Source: Hericium rajendrae (taxonomy: Eukaryota; Basidiomycota; Agaricomycetes; Russulales; Hericiaceae). From it: DNA of 64,000 nt. This document shows, piece after piece, positions 45,100-54,934 of this stretch. The notes under the pieces are model-generated. The model searched no databases. It saw nothing but the letters and a program-made list of their open reading frames with translations, and had not been told where the DNA came from. A program made the position numbers and the translations under genes. The stretch covers positions 1,922,001-1,986,000 of the forward strand of contig CM065887.1 in assembly GCA_033439255.1 (NCBI GenBank). The letters are read 5' to 3'. How positions within the stretch are numbered: the first letter of the stretch is position 1; each line of letters opens with the position of its first letter.

Positions 45100-45511
45100 C
45101 GAATCCCGGGCGAAGCCGAGAATTGTAGCTGCTGGGCGTTGCCGAGCGCCGCACCAGGGACTAAGTATTAGATTTTGATATCTTAACTCTGCTGTTCAAT
45201 AGTATATGTTAGGCTTGTTATAAAGATAGCTCATGTTATGTACTGAGAGACAATATTTGTAGCTCGTGTCTTTTTTCCGTATTTTCTGCTGTTTTATTTG
45301 ATTTGTTGTGTCTCTTCACACATTCGGTGGCTGAAGCCTCGAGTGAACGCATCGAGACCTCCTCCCACCACTCACTCTTCTCCGTGTTTCCTCCCTCCAT
45401 CCCTCTTCTTTCGTTATCGAGCATCAAGACAGAAGGATTGGGTTTGCAGCAGGCAGAGGATGGCAGGTAAGTAAAACGAGTTTTTTAAATCATTTCTTTG
45501 TAACTAACACA

Positions 45512-45539
45512 GAGTGTCGCTCATTTTCGAGCGACACTC
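45512..45539 (+). other. E4 stem-loop after predicted intron
   Basis: An 11-bp stem GAGTGTCGCTC with its complement and loop ATTTTC. Compared with E1-E3 both arms have changed together at one position (A-T to G-C), keeping the pairing. Confidence 0.75.
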
Positions 45540-45859
45540 GGTTCTTTCGACACCCCCATGCCCTCCGTCGACACCTCCATGCCTCCCGTCACCATACCAT
45601 GTCCCCGTCGCCCCCTCCGCCTTCAACTGCCCCCTCCGTCTTCTCAATGCTGCTGCCAACACCTCCGGTTGCCCGCTCGCGCAACCCCAACATCCCACGC
45701 CCGATATGCCACAACAATCGCGGCCCGCTCCCCACTTTTGCGTGCCCGGCCATGGATTACGCCCACCGTGACACACCGTCTGCATGTCGTCAACGACATG
45801 TGCACGCGGGCCACGTCACGGCCTGTGCTATCGACGTCCGTGCGTACCTGTGCCGTAGA

Positions 45860-45883
45860 GTCCCGTTGCCATGGCAACGGGAC
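45860..45883. promoter_or_regulatory. Perfect 24-bp palindrome with an X-box-like core in E4
   Basis: The core GTTGCCATGGCAAC matches the X-box consensus bound by RFX-type winged-helix proteins. The matching place in E1 (23851-23886) keeps an imperfect palindrome around CATTGCCACGGCAACG. Binding is inferred only. Confidence 0.4.
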
Positions 45884-46964
45884 TTGGACGTCGTTCGTGC
45901 CCATGGCCTGCAACTCCGCACATTCGCCCCATGCCCCACAAAGGCCCGCACTCGCAGGTAACACCGTGCACGCTCGCAACGCCTCGCAACACCCCGCCGA
46001 CGTGCACAATGCCCCACGCTCGCGTACAGCACCTAGCATACGTGCCCCGCAGCCCCGCATGCATGCCTCAAGCCCCGCGCTCATCCCTCATGCCCCGGAT
46101 ATGGGTACAGCAGCCCGCGCTCATGCATCACGGCCAGTCCGGGGCTTGGACACACGTGCTCAATGCCCCGCTGCGTTCATACCCTACGCCCCAGATGCAC
46201 CACAACATCCCACTGCGCACAATGCCGTGCGCTCTCCCGCAGCATCCCTCACACACGCATGCCCTCTTGCTCCCGGTCCGCATGCCCCGGGCTCGACACG
46301 CCGCATGCATACATGCCCCGCGCACTCAATGCTACACGCACGTGCAGACTGCCCAGCACGACCGCGCGATACCCCGCATCTGCATCTAACACCCCGCACT
46401 CCTGCACCATCCCGCACGCCCGTGCAACGCCCTGTTCTCGTGCACTATCCTGGCGCCCGTGCGTCCCGCCGCATGCGCATACATCATCGTATTCGCGCCC
46501 TCTGCACCTGCGCGCTTGACAAGCGTCGACGCGTGATGGCGCTTAATGGCACCGGTGCCCGTGCCGGCTCTCAATATAATTAGAACTTCTAAATCTTTGT
46601 ACTAGAGCAGTCATGACTTGTATAATAAAGTTGAATTTGATTTACCTTTTGTGTGCATTATATGACATGTATACTCTGGATAATGTGTATACTTGCTGTA
46701 TATCTCATAGATGTCATAGCATATAGCTTACACTTACAAGACTCTATAGTTGACATAGGCTACATAGGCTCTATAGCATGTAGAGATGTGTCTATAGCTC
46801 TCATAGCTATGCTCAGTAGCTATATAACATACATAGATGGCATATAAGGCTATGTAGTCTATATAGCTACTATAGAAATATATATCTGTATAAGGCTTGT
46901 ATATAGCTCATATAACTTAGATAATTATGGCTGGTAGCTATATAAATTTGGACTTTCTCAGATG

Positions 46965-47327
46965 TTGCTCACACGATCTGATGTGTGCCCGCATCCTGTT
47001 TATCCCCCGTGCCTTGTGTTGTCCCCCAAATGGATCGAAGATCTTCACAAAGAGTGGGACATCCTTTTAGCTGAAGTCCAACAATATTTTTCCCAGATCA
47101 TCAACTTCCCTGCATTTCAACATGTATGCTACCCATCCACTGCACCTCGCTGTATCGCTTCAGCCTTAATACGACTGAAGGATACTCCATGCTTCTGGCG
47201 AGACATCATTGAGGGCATTGATGTGTGGACCCTGGGAATGGAGGTGGCAGCCAAAACCAAAACCAACAGAGTACCGGGGGGTGTGAGGGGACCAAGTATC
47301 TCAAGAGGGGAGCACCGGGACGTGTAG
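46965..47327 (+). pseudogene. Hypothetical gene, 3' fragment after E4
   Basis: The frame reads VCPHPVYPPCLVLSPKWIED, LHKEWDILLAEVQQYFSQII and STAPRCIASALIRLKDTPCF WRDIIEGIDVWTLGMEVA. It is helix-rich, with a conserved look (W-R-D-I-I-E-G), and resembles unnamed agaricomycete proteins. It ends at 47327. The 5' part is cut by E4 and probably decayed. Confidence 0.45.
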
Positions 47328-48086
47328 CTGATGGGTGACCATACTACAGGTAGGGGAGCAAGATCGTGGAGGGCGAGCTTGCTGTGTGCAGATGATTTCC
47401 GATGCGGTTCTGCTAGGGACAATGATGGTACGACAAGACTCACAGGTCTTAGGTGATACAGCTTGTAGATAATGGTGCGACAACGAGTACGATGGATATG
47501 ATGAGCGGAACGAGAAAGTGAGAAAGACTACATCTGAGACGTGCTTAGAAGCTGGCTGTGAGAACATCAAAGGACGGGCTTTGTGAAATCTGAGCTCTGA
47601 GGGGAAAAGGGCAGACTCTGTTCTGATTCTCCAAGTCTGTAGCTATGGTACAAATGGCAGTCGACATGGTAGCGGTTTAAGTAAATGTACAGTAGTAGCC
47701 ACCTGACAGATACCTAAATGTCCAGTAAGTCGCTGTTGGCAGCTTGCCAGATATTTAGGTAAGTGTACATTTATCTAAATCACCAATACTACACCACTGA
47801 TAGCTTACCAGTAATTTAGCTAAAGTCACCAGCAGTCCACACAAAAACAGCTTTTAGGTGAAATTACAAAACAAAAATAGATTGATGCGAGTTGGGTACA
47901 AAAATGACAAATAGTGTATACAGTGCTTCTCCGGCATGCGGTGCAGGAATGCATAATGCAACAACACAGGAAGTCAACATGGCAACAAAAAAAGCAGGCA
48001 GGAATGCATATGAGAAGAACACCTAAGGGGACATGAGCTTGGGAGTCGTAAAGGCCAGCACAAAATTACTCACCTGAGGAGACAGC
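47328..48086. other. Intergenic, no supported gene
   Basis: Contains several TTTAGGTAA and CAGTAATTTAG words at 47700-47860 that could be a decayed small repeat. It lies between convergent gene ends. Confidence 0.4.
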
Positions 48087-51000
48087 CTAGTCATCCTCAT
48101 CACGCCCTACCACCTCGACCTCTATCCGAACAATGGCAGAGGCCACCTGCTCATCGTCGTCTTCGCTGTCTTGATCCCAGTTGATGTATGCACTCTGGTC
48201 GAGAACAGGAACAGCCTTGCTTCGCACAGCTGCCCATCGTGATGCAAACTTCGCAGCAAGGCTGCGATACATAGCTGCGTGCTCAGCTGCATAGGCATGG
48301 ATGCCTTCGATCAGCGCATGGTCGCCGTCCAAAACTGCATCGCGCCTGGCGGACATATCCTCCCATAAGCTTGCCTCTGTGGCGAACGTTTCGAGGACCC
48401 GGCACATCTCCTCCTCGATGTGCATGACCTCTTCATGCCAGTGTGCTGCATGTACCTTCGACTTCGCCCACTCAACGCAAAGTGCTGCAAAGAAAAAAGT
48501 TTCAAGTCTGCAGGCAAGACTGTGCACAAGGAAGTACTCACCTTCATGTAGGTCTTTATCATCGTCGTCATCCCCATCGGGGATCAGGAACCATATCCAA
48601 GAGACCTTCTTACGTCCCTTGCCTTTCTGTGCCTGGCTCCATTGCGAAGGGCCCTGAGTCCTTTGAGAAGGACCCTGCGTACGAGCTGGGGCACCAGTCT
48701 CATCCTCAGTGTTGCCTCCCGGCAGCCCAATAATGTCGATAAGGTCCACGTTCAGAGAGACGACGTGCTCCTCGTGCAGCTCACGGAGGGTTTTCGACCA
48801 CTCCCCCCCGCCAGTAAGGCGCATCAATGCAGCGCGGGCATGCCGGTAGCGCACCTTGCTCGTCTTCACGCGCTCGTCAATGCGGGACTGTGTGTGTTGA
48901 GCACACATGAGCCTGCATTGCCCACGGACTTGGGCACATTTGAACGTATTCACAAATGATCATAGGCGAAGGTGGCGCCGCAGGTCGTTGAGCGCGTCTT
49001 CTGCCTCTGCCATGTGCAGCTTCGCCTCCATGTCTGCGATGCCAGCTGCACAGCATGCTTGCCGAGCCTCTGGGTTCAAATCAGAAGGCATATTGACTCT
49101 AGTTTCCTCTGGCTTCAGCAGCTGCACGCCGTCAAGGGCCTTGGGTGAAGCACCCTCATCAGAGGCCTCAGCAAGGCCGGGCATATGTACGCATTGCTGA
49201 CGCCGAAGCCTGCAAAGCTTCCGCCTCAAAGTTCAGCGCCGGTCTTCGAAGTTGGATAGGTCTATTGTCATCGGAAGCTTAGCAGCCCGAACGTCCTCAA
49301 GCAGCAGATGCCTGTTTCAATCAGCACTGCAAGCCACAAAGAGGATAAGAGGCACTCACTGCTGGTGTTCGATCTCAAGCCCAAGCAGCAAAAACGACAG
49401 CCCGCTCGCATCGCCTGCATCATCGGCTGCTTGCCCCAACGCTGCCTGTTCTTCTTCCTTTAACTCGATCTTCAGCTGAGCCATGGATTTTTCTTCATAA
49501 TCACAATCAGCACAAGGCAGCTCAATCTGACATAGTATACGTACTTGCTCGGGGCATGGTGAAGGGGCTGGCATGTGTTCCTTGTCTGCATCCCAGGCTG
49601 CAAAGATTTCCTCCCACTCCTCCAATTGCAGCGGTCGCTTCTCTTGCAGGCCAGCCTCAAACTCCTTGAACCTGTGGTGCTGAGTGATGGCATTCGGGAT
49701 GGCATCAAGCATCTTCCTCAGGAGAAAGGTGCCTTGGGCCCAGTCAGCCAGCTAATGGTTTCGAAGGAGAACGGACGCACCCATGCCGATGACATGCCTC
49801 CAGTTGGCAAACCCACAGAAGTCGTCCAGCGTATCCCGCCGCGAGCTCGGCCCCATCTCCTTTGTGCTCGTCGCAGTGCCGTTGAGCCAGGACCAATTTC
49901 TCTCTGGGCCTTCGAGCTCGGATCGACCCATGCCAACTGTTTTTCGCAACGAGTGCTTGCTGTGACAAGGGTCTTTATGCGCCTGGAGGTGAAACTCCGG
50001 GACCAGGAACTTCACGTTCGAGTGCGGAATGTTGAGCTGAAGATCGTCGGGAAACATCTCCACCCACGGCCAGAACTTCTTCTTCCACTGGCAGGCTAGG
50101 TCATACGATGCGACAATAATTCGGAGGACTTCGTCAGTGAGTGTCGAGAGGAAAATGTAATCCATGTTGATGTAGCTAGGAAACGTTAGCGTAGGGAACA
50201 TCAAGAAAGTGACAAAGCCTACCGTTCGCCTTTCTGCAAGTCTCCGACACCGTTTGGTCTCCAAAACTGATGCCTACCACAAGTCACAGCCCCCACTCCT
50301 GTTGAAGCTAGGCCCGTCGTTCTCTTGAGGTTGGCTGTTGCCAGCGCGGCAAAGGCCACGCACGAGCTGATCTAACAGGAAGGCCGGCGTTAGGAGGACA
50401 GGCTAGCAGGCAGCAGGCATGGAGAGCATACGTGCCTCCTCCTCATTTGTATGTTCCAGTACGAACTCCCCATACACCTTGGTCTCCACGAAGTAGGCAA
50501 GGCCGCTTCTGAGCGGTGGGTCCTTCTCCTCGCTGGAGCGCAGGCGGCTTTTGAGATGAAAGTTTGCATCCATGGCCAGGACTAGCCAATACAGGAAGCT
50601 AAAACCTAAGATAAGCCCAGGAACTTCCAGGATGAGGAAGGGATGCACACAGTTTCTGGCGGGGCATCCATCCAATTAGATGGTAGGTTCACTCCCGGAC
50701 GAGGACACGCGGGGCAGCGCACAGCAAGCTCCCCCTCTTTAGTCCCTGCGATCCCAGTGGGATCCAGCCCATGCCTTCCCCGCTTGAGAAGCAGCGTGAA
50801 GCGCCACTCACAAACCATAAGCCTGAACATAGGAAGCCGATCCTATCGCATCACATAAGCATCACAGCGACGAAGAGAATGTGATTAGAAGACACTTACT
50901 GGCAAATCAAGAACACCGGCACCATTGCTCTGTATCTCCAGGGCTTTGTAAAAGTCGTACATTGAGGTCTTCCCCTGCAAATTTTGGGCGTGGAATTGAT

Positions 51001-51864
51001 GGAGGACAGACATCGTTGCGCAGGTTTGCGGGACAAGGGGGGTTGCAGGCTACCAGGTAGCACACAGAAGCTGGGTCCAATGCTCCGAGCTGCCAGCGCA
51101 GCTGCAGAAATCCACGTTGACGTGGTGGATGCCATTGGTATGGAGGACAATGAAGTTCTTATGGCCGGGGACTCGCGATGGGCACAGGCCCGGAAGCCCA
51201 TGTCCTATCTGAACTCTAAGGCCCAGGCTAGCGAGAGAAGCCTGGTGAAATCTGGAAGACCTCCATTCCTGTTTTAAAAACAGAGGTTAATGGTCGCAGC
51301 GCCATGCAAAGGGCATGGATCTCACCTCAACGATGTGCAGGGGAAGGCAGCGATGAGCATCCTTAATGCAAGCAGCACAGAGCAGCTGCCGCCCATGGCA
51401 TTCTCTGCAGCGAAACGCTGGCTTGCCAGAGCTGCAGCCAGTGCAAGCTGCGCCCTCCTGCCTGGCCGCGACATCGTCCCCTCTACCCTCTAGCCTCATC
51501 ATCTCGTCGAGGTAATCAGATGCGTATGCCTGCCATGTTGACAGGGGTATATCCTTCAGACAGTTGAGCAGATATTCAGAAAGATGACGGCTACAGCAAG
51601 ACGCACCGAATTTTTGTACCTCTTCGCTGGCACTACCTCCAGCCCCTCCAGCCCCGGCTCTGGCACCGACGAAAATGCTTGATCTTCCACGAAAAGTTCA
51701 TCCTCCAGAGCCGAGGCGATTGCAGGGGGAGCGGAAGGCGGTAGGGTCACTTTGGAGGACCTCGCATGCACGCGCCGATGGTCGTCGAGGGTAAGAACCT
51801 CTGCGATCAGAGTAGGCTGTGCAGAGTCGACGACCTCGTAGGTTCGCTTTTTGGCCCGAGTCAT
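48087..51864 (-). pseudogene. KDZ-family transposase with CxC2 cysteine cluster
   Basis: The start MTRAKKRTYEVVDSAQ is at 51864. After an intron comes the CxC2 cluster CTGCSSGKPAFRCRECHGRQ with LLCAACIKDAH, then LGLRVQIGHG and FIVLHTNGIHHVNVDFC. The transposase core follows: VCEWRFTLLLKRGRHGL, AMDANFHLKSRLRS, GLAYFVETKVYGEFV, INMDYIFLSTL, VASYDLACQWKKKFW, VKFLVPEFHLQAHKDPC, WSWLNGTATSTKEMGP and SSRRDTLDD. The C-terminal helical part includes LEEWEEIFAAW and VSWIWFLIPDGD, ending at 48087. KDZ enzymes move DNA by a DDE reaction. One TAG at 51052-51050 stands where W-Y/F-P is usual (WxPATPLVPQTCA), so this copy is probably dead but otherwise nearly full length. Introns are about 50-65 bp. Confidence 0.88.
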
Positions 51865-52142
51865 GTCGACAGTGACAGCTGAAAGCAGCGGCGAAAATGG
51901 CAAGGAGGGAGGAAGAAAGTGCGAGGGTACAGTGGGAGCAAGAAAGACGTGGCGCCCGCCGGCTCCGAATTGCCGGAGGGCACCAATTACATAACTCGAT
52001 CAGTCTCTTGGCAGGAAAAATACCACTGCCGGGCTTCAGCTTCAATCGCCTTCAACATGTACTTTTATTGCCTTGCAGACGAGTCTACTGCCTTCCATGT
52101 GCCTTCATACATTGCTGCTGTGGTCAAGAAAAAAAAGATCAT

Positions 52143-53829
52143 CTAAGCGAGTACACTAAGCTGGTCTTTCACCATGCTCACCGCTGTCGAGAACAAGGAC
52201 AATGCCCACTGCCATCGCTGCTCTGGCATTCCATCTATAGAGACCCTCTCCTCTACGGAAAGCATCTTCACCGGGCGGAAGCCATGGTGCGCAAAACGGA
52301 TCAAGCCACCGGGGCAATATTGTGTGAACGAGAACCGGGTCTTGCCTTTTCCAATCGGGGTGTTAGCGTGGCGAAGGGGATCGCAGCTGTCGAGCCAGCA
52401 GGGAAGTTGATAATCAATCGGAACTCCCATAGAACGAGGTGTCCTCCCTTCTTACTATCAAAATTTCCAAGCGCCGTGATGACGCGCCAGCCGTGACGCA
52501 CGTTTGTGGGGTCAACGTGGTCATTGCAGACCGTTGCCGGGCCGAGGTTAAAGGTGCAAGTGGGAAAGATGCTGCGTGAGAAAGGCCAGCGAAGGTATGG
52601 GTAGTGGTGGAAGAGGGAGTAAAGATGTTCTTCATAATATGTGTAGACCTTGGGCGCCCACAGGGCAAAGACGCCTGCAAGAATCCCTGAGCAGACATAC
52701 CAGAGGGTGCAAAGACGGACTCACTGCTTCTGAACCCTGCTATGCGCTGTATCGCTTCGCAGCCCAGAAGGCTATCCACAACACGCTGCATAGGCCCCGT
52801 GTTCTTCAGATTTCTGGGAAGCTGCCGTGCGATGCTGAGGCTCAGTCTTTTTAATGAGCTGGCTAGCGGACTCACCTTCGGCCCTCCTCCGTAGGACGCC
52901 CCCGTGTTCAGCACGAGAAACTTGCCCCGCCATCGATTGATAAGGCCAGTGCATGAGTACTTCCGGCTGTCTTTCTCAGCCCGCTCGAAAGCCAGCATTG
53001 CGTTCGCGATGACAGTCGCCCAAGCAGGGCCTGCTGGCCTGCCCGGGAAGATTCCAACCAAGCGGCCCTCCCGGTCACAAAGGGCAAAAGGATCGCTGGA
53101 CAAATAAGGCCGCATTAGGCAGCGAACAGGATATGAGAAGCCCATTGCTTACCATCCGTCCCAGCCCATTTCCCTGAAGCCCATTTTCCTCAGCTCCTTC
53201 AACGTCCAGGGGTGGTCGCGTAGCCGTTTCGCACGTACGCCAGTGTACGCCCACTTTGCGGACCTCAAGAGTGCTGCGTCAAAGTCAACGGTGATGAACG
53301 CCGGCATCATGGTGCGGCAAGACAGCGAGGATCTTGTCTTTGGCCTGGCGACAGGGTCCTGGGAGGGAGCATTTCCCCCCTGCTGTTTCTTCAGCTTGCG
53401 CTTCGCGGCGGCCAGCCGTCGACGCCTTGCTGCTCCCGAAGTCCCAGCAGGCTGCGCCGGGGCAGACGTCATTGGCGGTGTTGGGGATAAGGGCGCCAGG
53501 CAACCTCCGGGCTGCCGCAGACGGGGGGTAGGGGAGGGGGAAGGGGGATCCTCCCGTTGATGACGAGGAGCGGAGTGAGAGCTTGGCACATGCGAGGGAG
53601 GAGGAGGAGTAGCCAGGGTAGAAGGCCAGCTGAGAGGAGTTATAGGTGAAGAAAACACGCCCCTGCCTCGAGGTGGAGGCATTGTGGCCCGTGACGGCGC
53701 CTGCCCAAAGCCCGTGTCCACGTCGAGGTTGTCGTGGTCACCTAAACCTTGCTCGTCATGCCTATCCTCCTCCTGAAATGCAGCCACCAGGCCAGGGCCC
53801 AGGTCGACGGCACCAGCAACCAATCGCAC
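52143..53829 (-). pseudogene. TET/JBP family 2-oxoglutarate/Fe(II) dioxygenase
   Basis: Fungal TET/JBP enzymes oxidise 5-methylcytosine (or thymine) in DNA and are often carried beside KDZ transposases. The N-terminal part is proline-rich and basic. The catalytic part starts SDPFALCDREGRLVGIFPGR, then KFLVLNTGASYGGGPK, QRIAGFRS, LAGVFALWAPKVYTYYEEHL, and FPTCTFNLGPATVCNDHVD with the iron-binding HxD. VRHGWRVITALGNFDSKKGG and LVLWEFRLIINFPAGSTAAI follow, then RHANTPIGKGKTRFSFTQY with the distal His and the 2OG-binding Arg. Introns near 53150, 52850 and 52720 fit GT-AG. Between STAAIP and RHANTP the frame slips by one missing base, so activity is doubtful. An alternative start is ATG at 53682. 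Confidence 0.87.
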
Positions 53830-54934
53830 CGGCCCGTGGCTCGCAGCAGAAACGAACGGGTTGTAAGTGCAGCCGGATCGCGTACGTGGCCCAGCACCTG
53901 GTGAACGAGGCTGCCAAAGCCCAGCTATCTACAACAAGAACAATCAGGCTTGTTTTAGGAGAGGAGAGGAGCACGGAGCTAGGCAGGAGAATGCCAGGGC
54001 AAGGCCCGCCCAGCACCCAGCACAGGTCGCGGTCGAAGATGGAGGGGAAGGGGCATGAGAGGAAGCACCCACCATGCGGCGCGTGCCATACGCGTTTCAA
54101 CGTCGAAGGAACAAAGCCCCTGGTGGAAAACACAAGGCGAGGCATCAGCTGAGCTGAAGCTGATGCGACAAGACAGCGCCACCCATGCCAGCGAAGCAAA
54201 GCCATCTGCAGGGCCTTGGCGAGACCCTACTGGATGTCTGCGCTCGCAGGCAGAGGGCGACCAACGAGGAAAAACTCACCAGCTTGCGGAGAGCAGGCCT
54301 AACAGCCAGCACCAGTTGCGGCCGAGGGCGGATGCAGGCAGGTATGAGTGGAGATTCCCACTGCACAGCGTGCATTGTACGCATCTCAACGTCGAAGCAA
54401 TGAGGCCCTTGTGGAAAAATACAAGAATACGCGTCAGCTGAGCTCGAACGGACGCGACGACGCAGCGGGGCCCCTGCCAGTGAAGCAAAGCCATCTGCGG
54501 GGCCTTGGCGAGACCCTACTGGATGTCCGTGCTCGCAGGCAGAGGCCAGCAGCGAAGAAAAACTCACCGGCGTGCAAAAGTAGCGGTCTGTGCAGGAGAG
54601 GGAGGAGGACGAATGGCGTGGTGAGGGGAGGAGCTGAGGCCAACGATGACGTGAGAATTGGAGTGACGTGTAATTCATGCTCCGACTCCATGGAATCGGA
54701 CTCCGCTCGGCTTCAGCCGCACCCTCCTCTGCGCGGCCGGCGCTACCGCGTCGACAAAGGAATAAATGCGATCATTTTTTGGTTACTCCCCAAACATGTT
54801 CTCAAAGCAGGAAGAAAATTCTCCTCGGCATGATCATAAGATGTTTTAAACAATAGTATTGAAGGTAGAGAATGGCTCGACGAAGGGGCACATATAAAGA
54901 CAAGACGGAATGACACGTGCGAAGCGTCAGCGCA
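53830..54934. repeat. Upstream region with 288-bp tandem duplication
   Basis: Two units, about 54020-54310 and 54308-54600, share AAGCAAAGCCATCTGC, CTTGGCGAGACCCTACTGGA and TCAACGTCGAAG at a spacing of about 288 bp and differ by roughly 15-20 percent by eye. They lie upstream of the TET/JBP gene and downstream of the viroplasmin-like gene. Open frames here on both strands follow the repeat and have no domain. Confidence 0.7.

Larger units (their letters stand above)
44115..46964 (+). mobile_element. E4: CATCTGA-TIR element, uninterrupted, diverged
   Basis: This 2850-bp copy has ends CATCTGAGAAATTT and CTTTCTCAGATG, flanked by TT (44113-44114 and 46965-46966). It lacks the 27-bp array and has a degraded 21-bp array but keeps the plan: AGCTATNATAG zones at both ends, leftward TATA box (45091-45099), small imperfect hairpin (45323-45343), intron from 45467 with ACTAAC branch and CACAG acceptor, long hairpin (45512-45539), GC-rich zone to about 46580, and a tail with AATAAAGTTGAATTTG. 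A 341-codon frame (45558-46583) spans the GC-rich zone. No transposase is visible. Confidence 0.85.

Noticed and set aside
49472-50099. Plus-strand open frames opposite the KDZ transposase
   Set aside because: They are complementary-strand readings of conserved transposase exons and lack their own signals.
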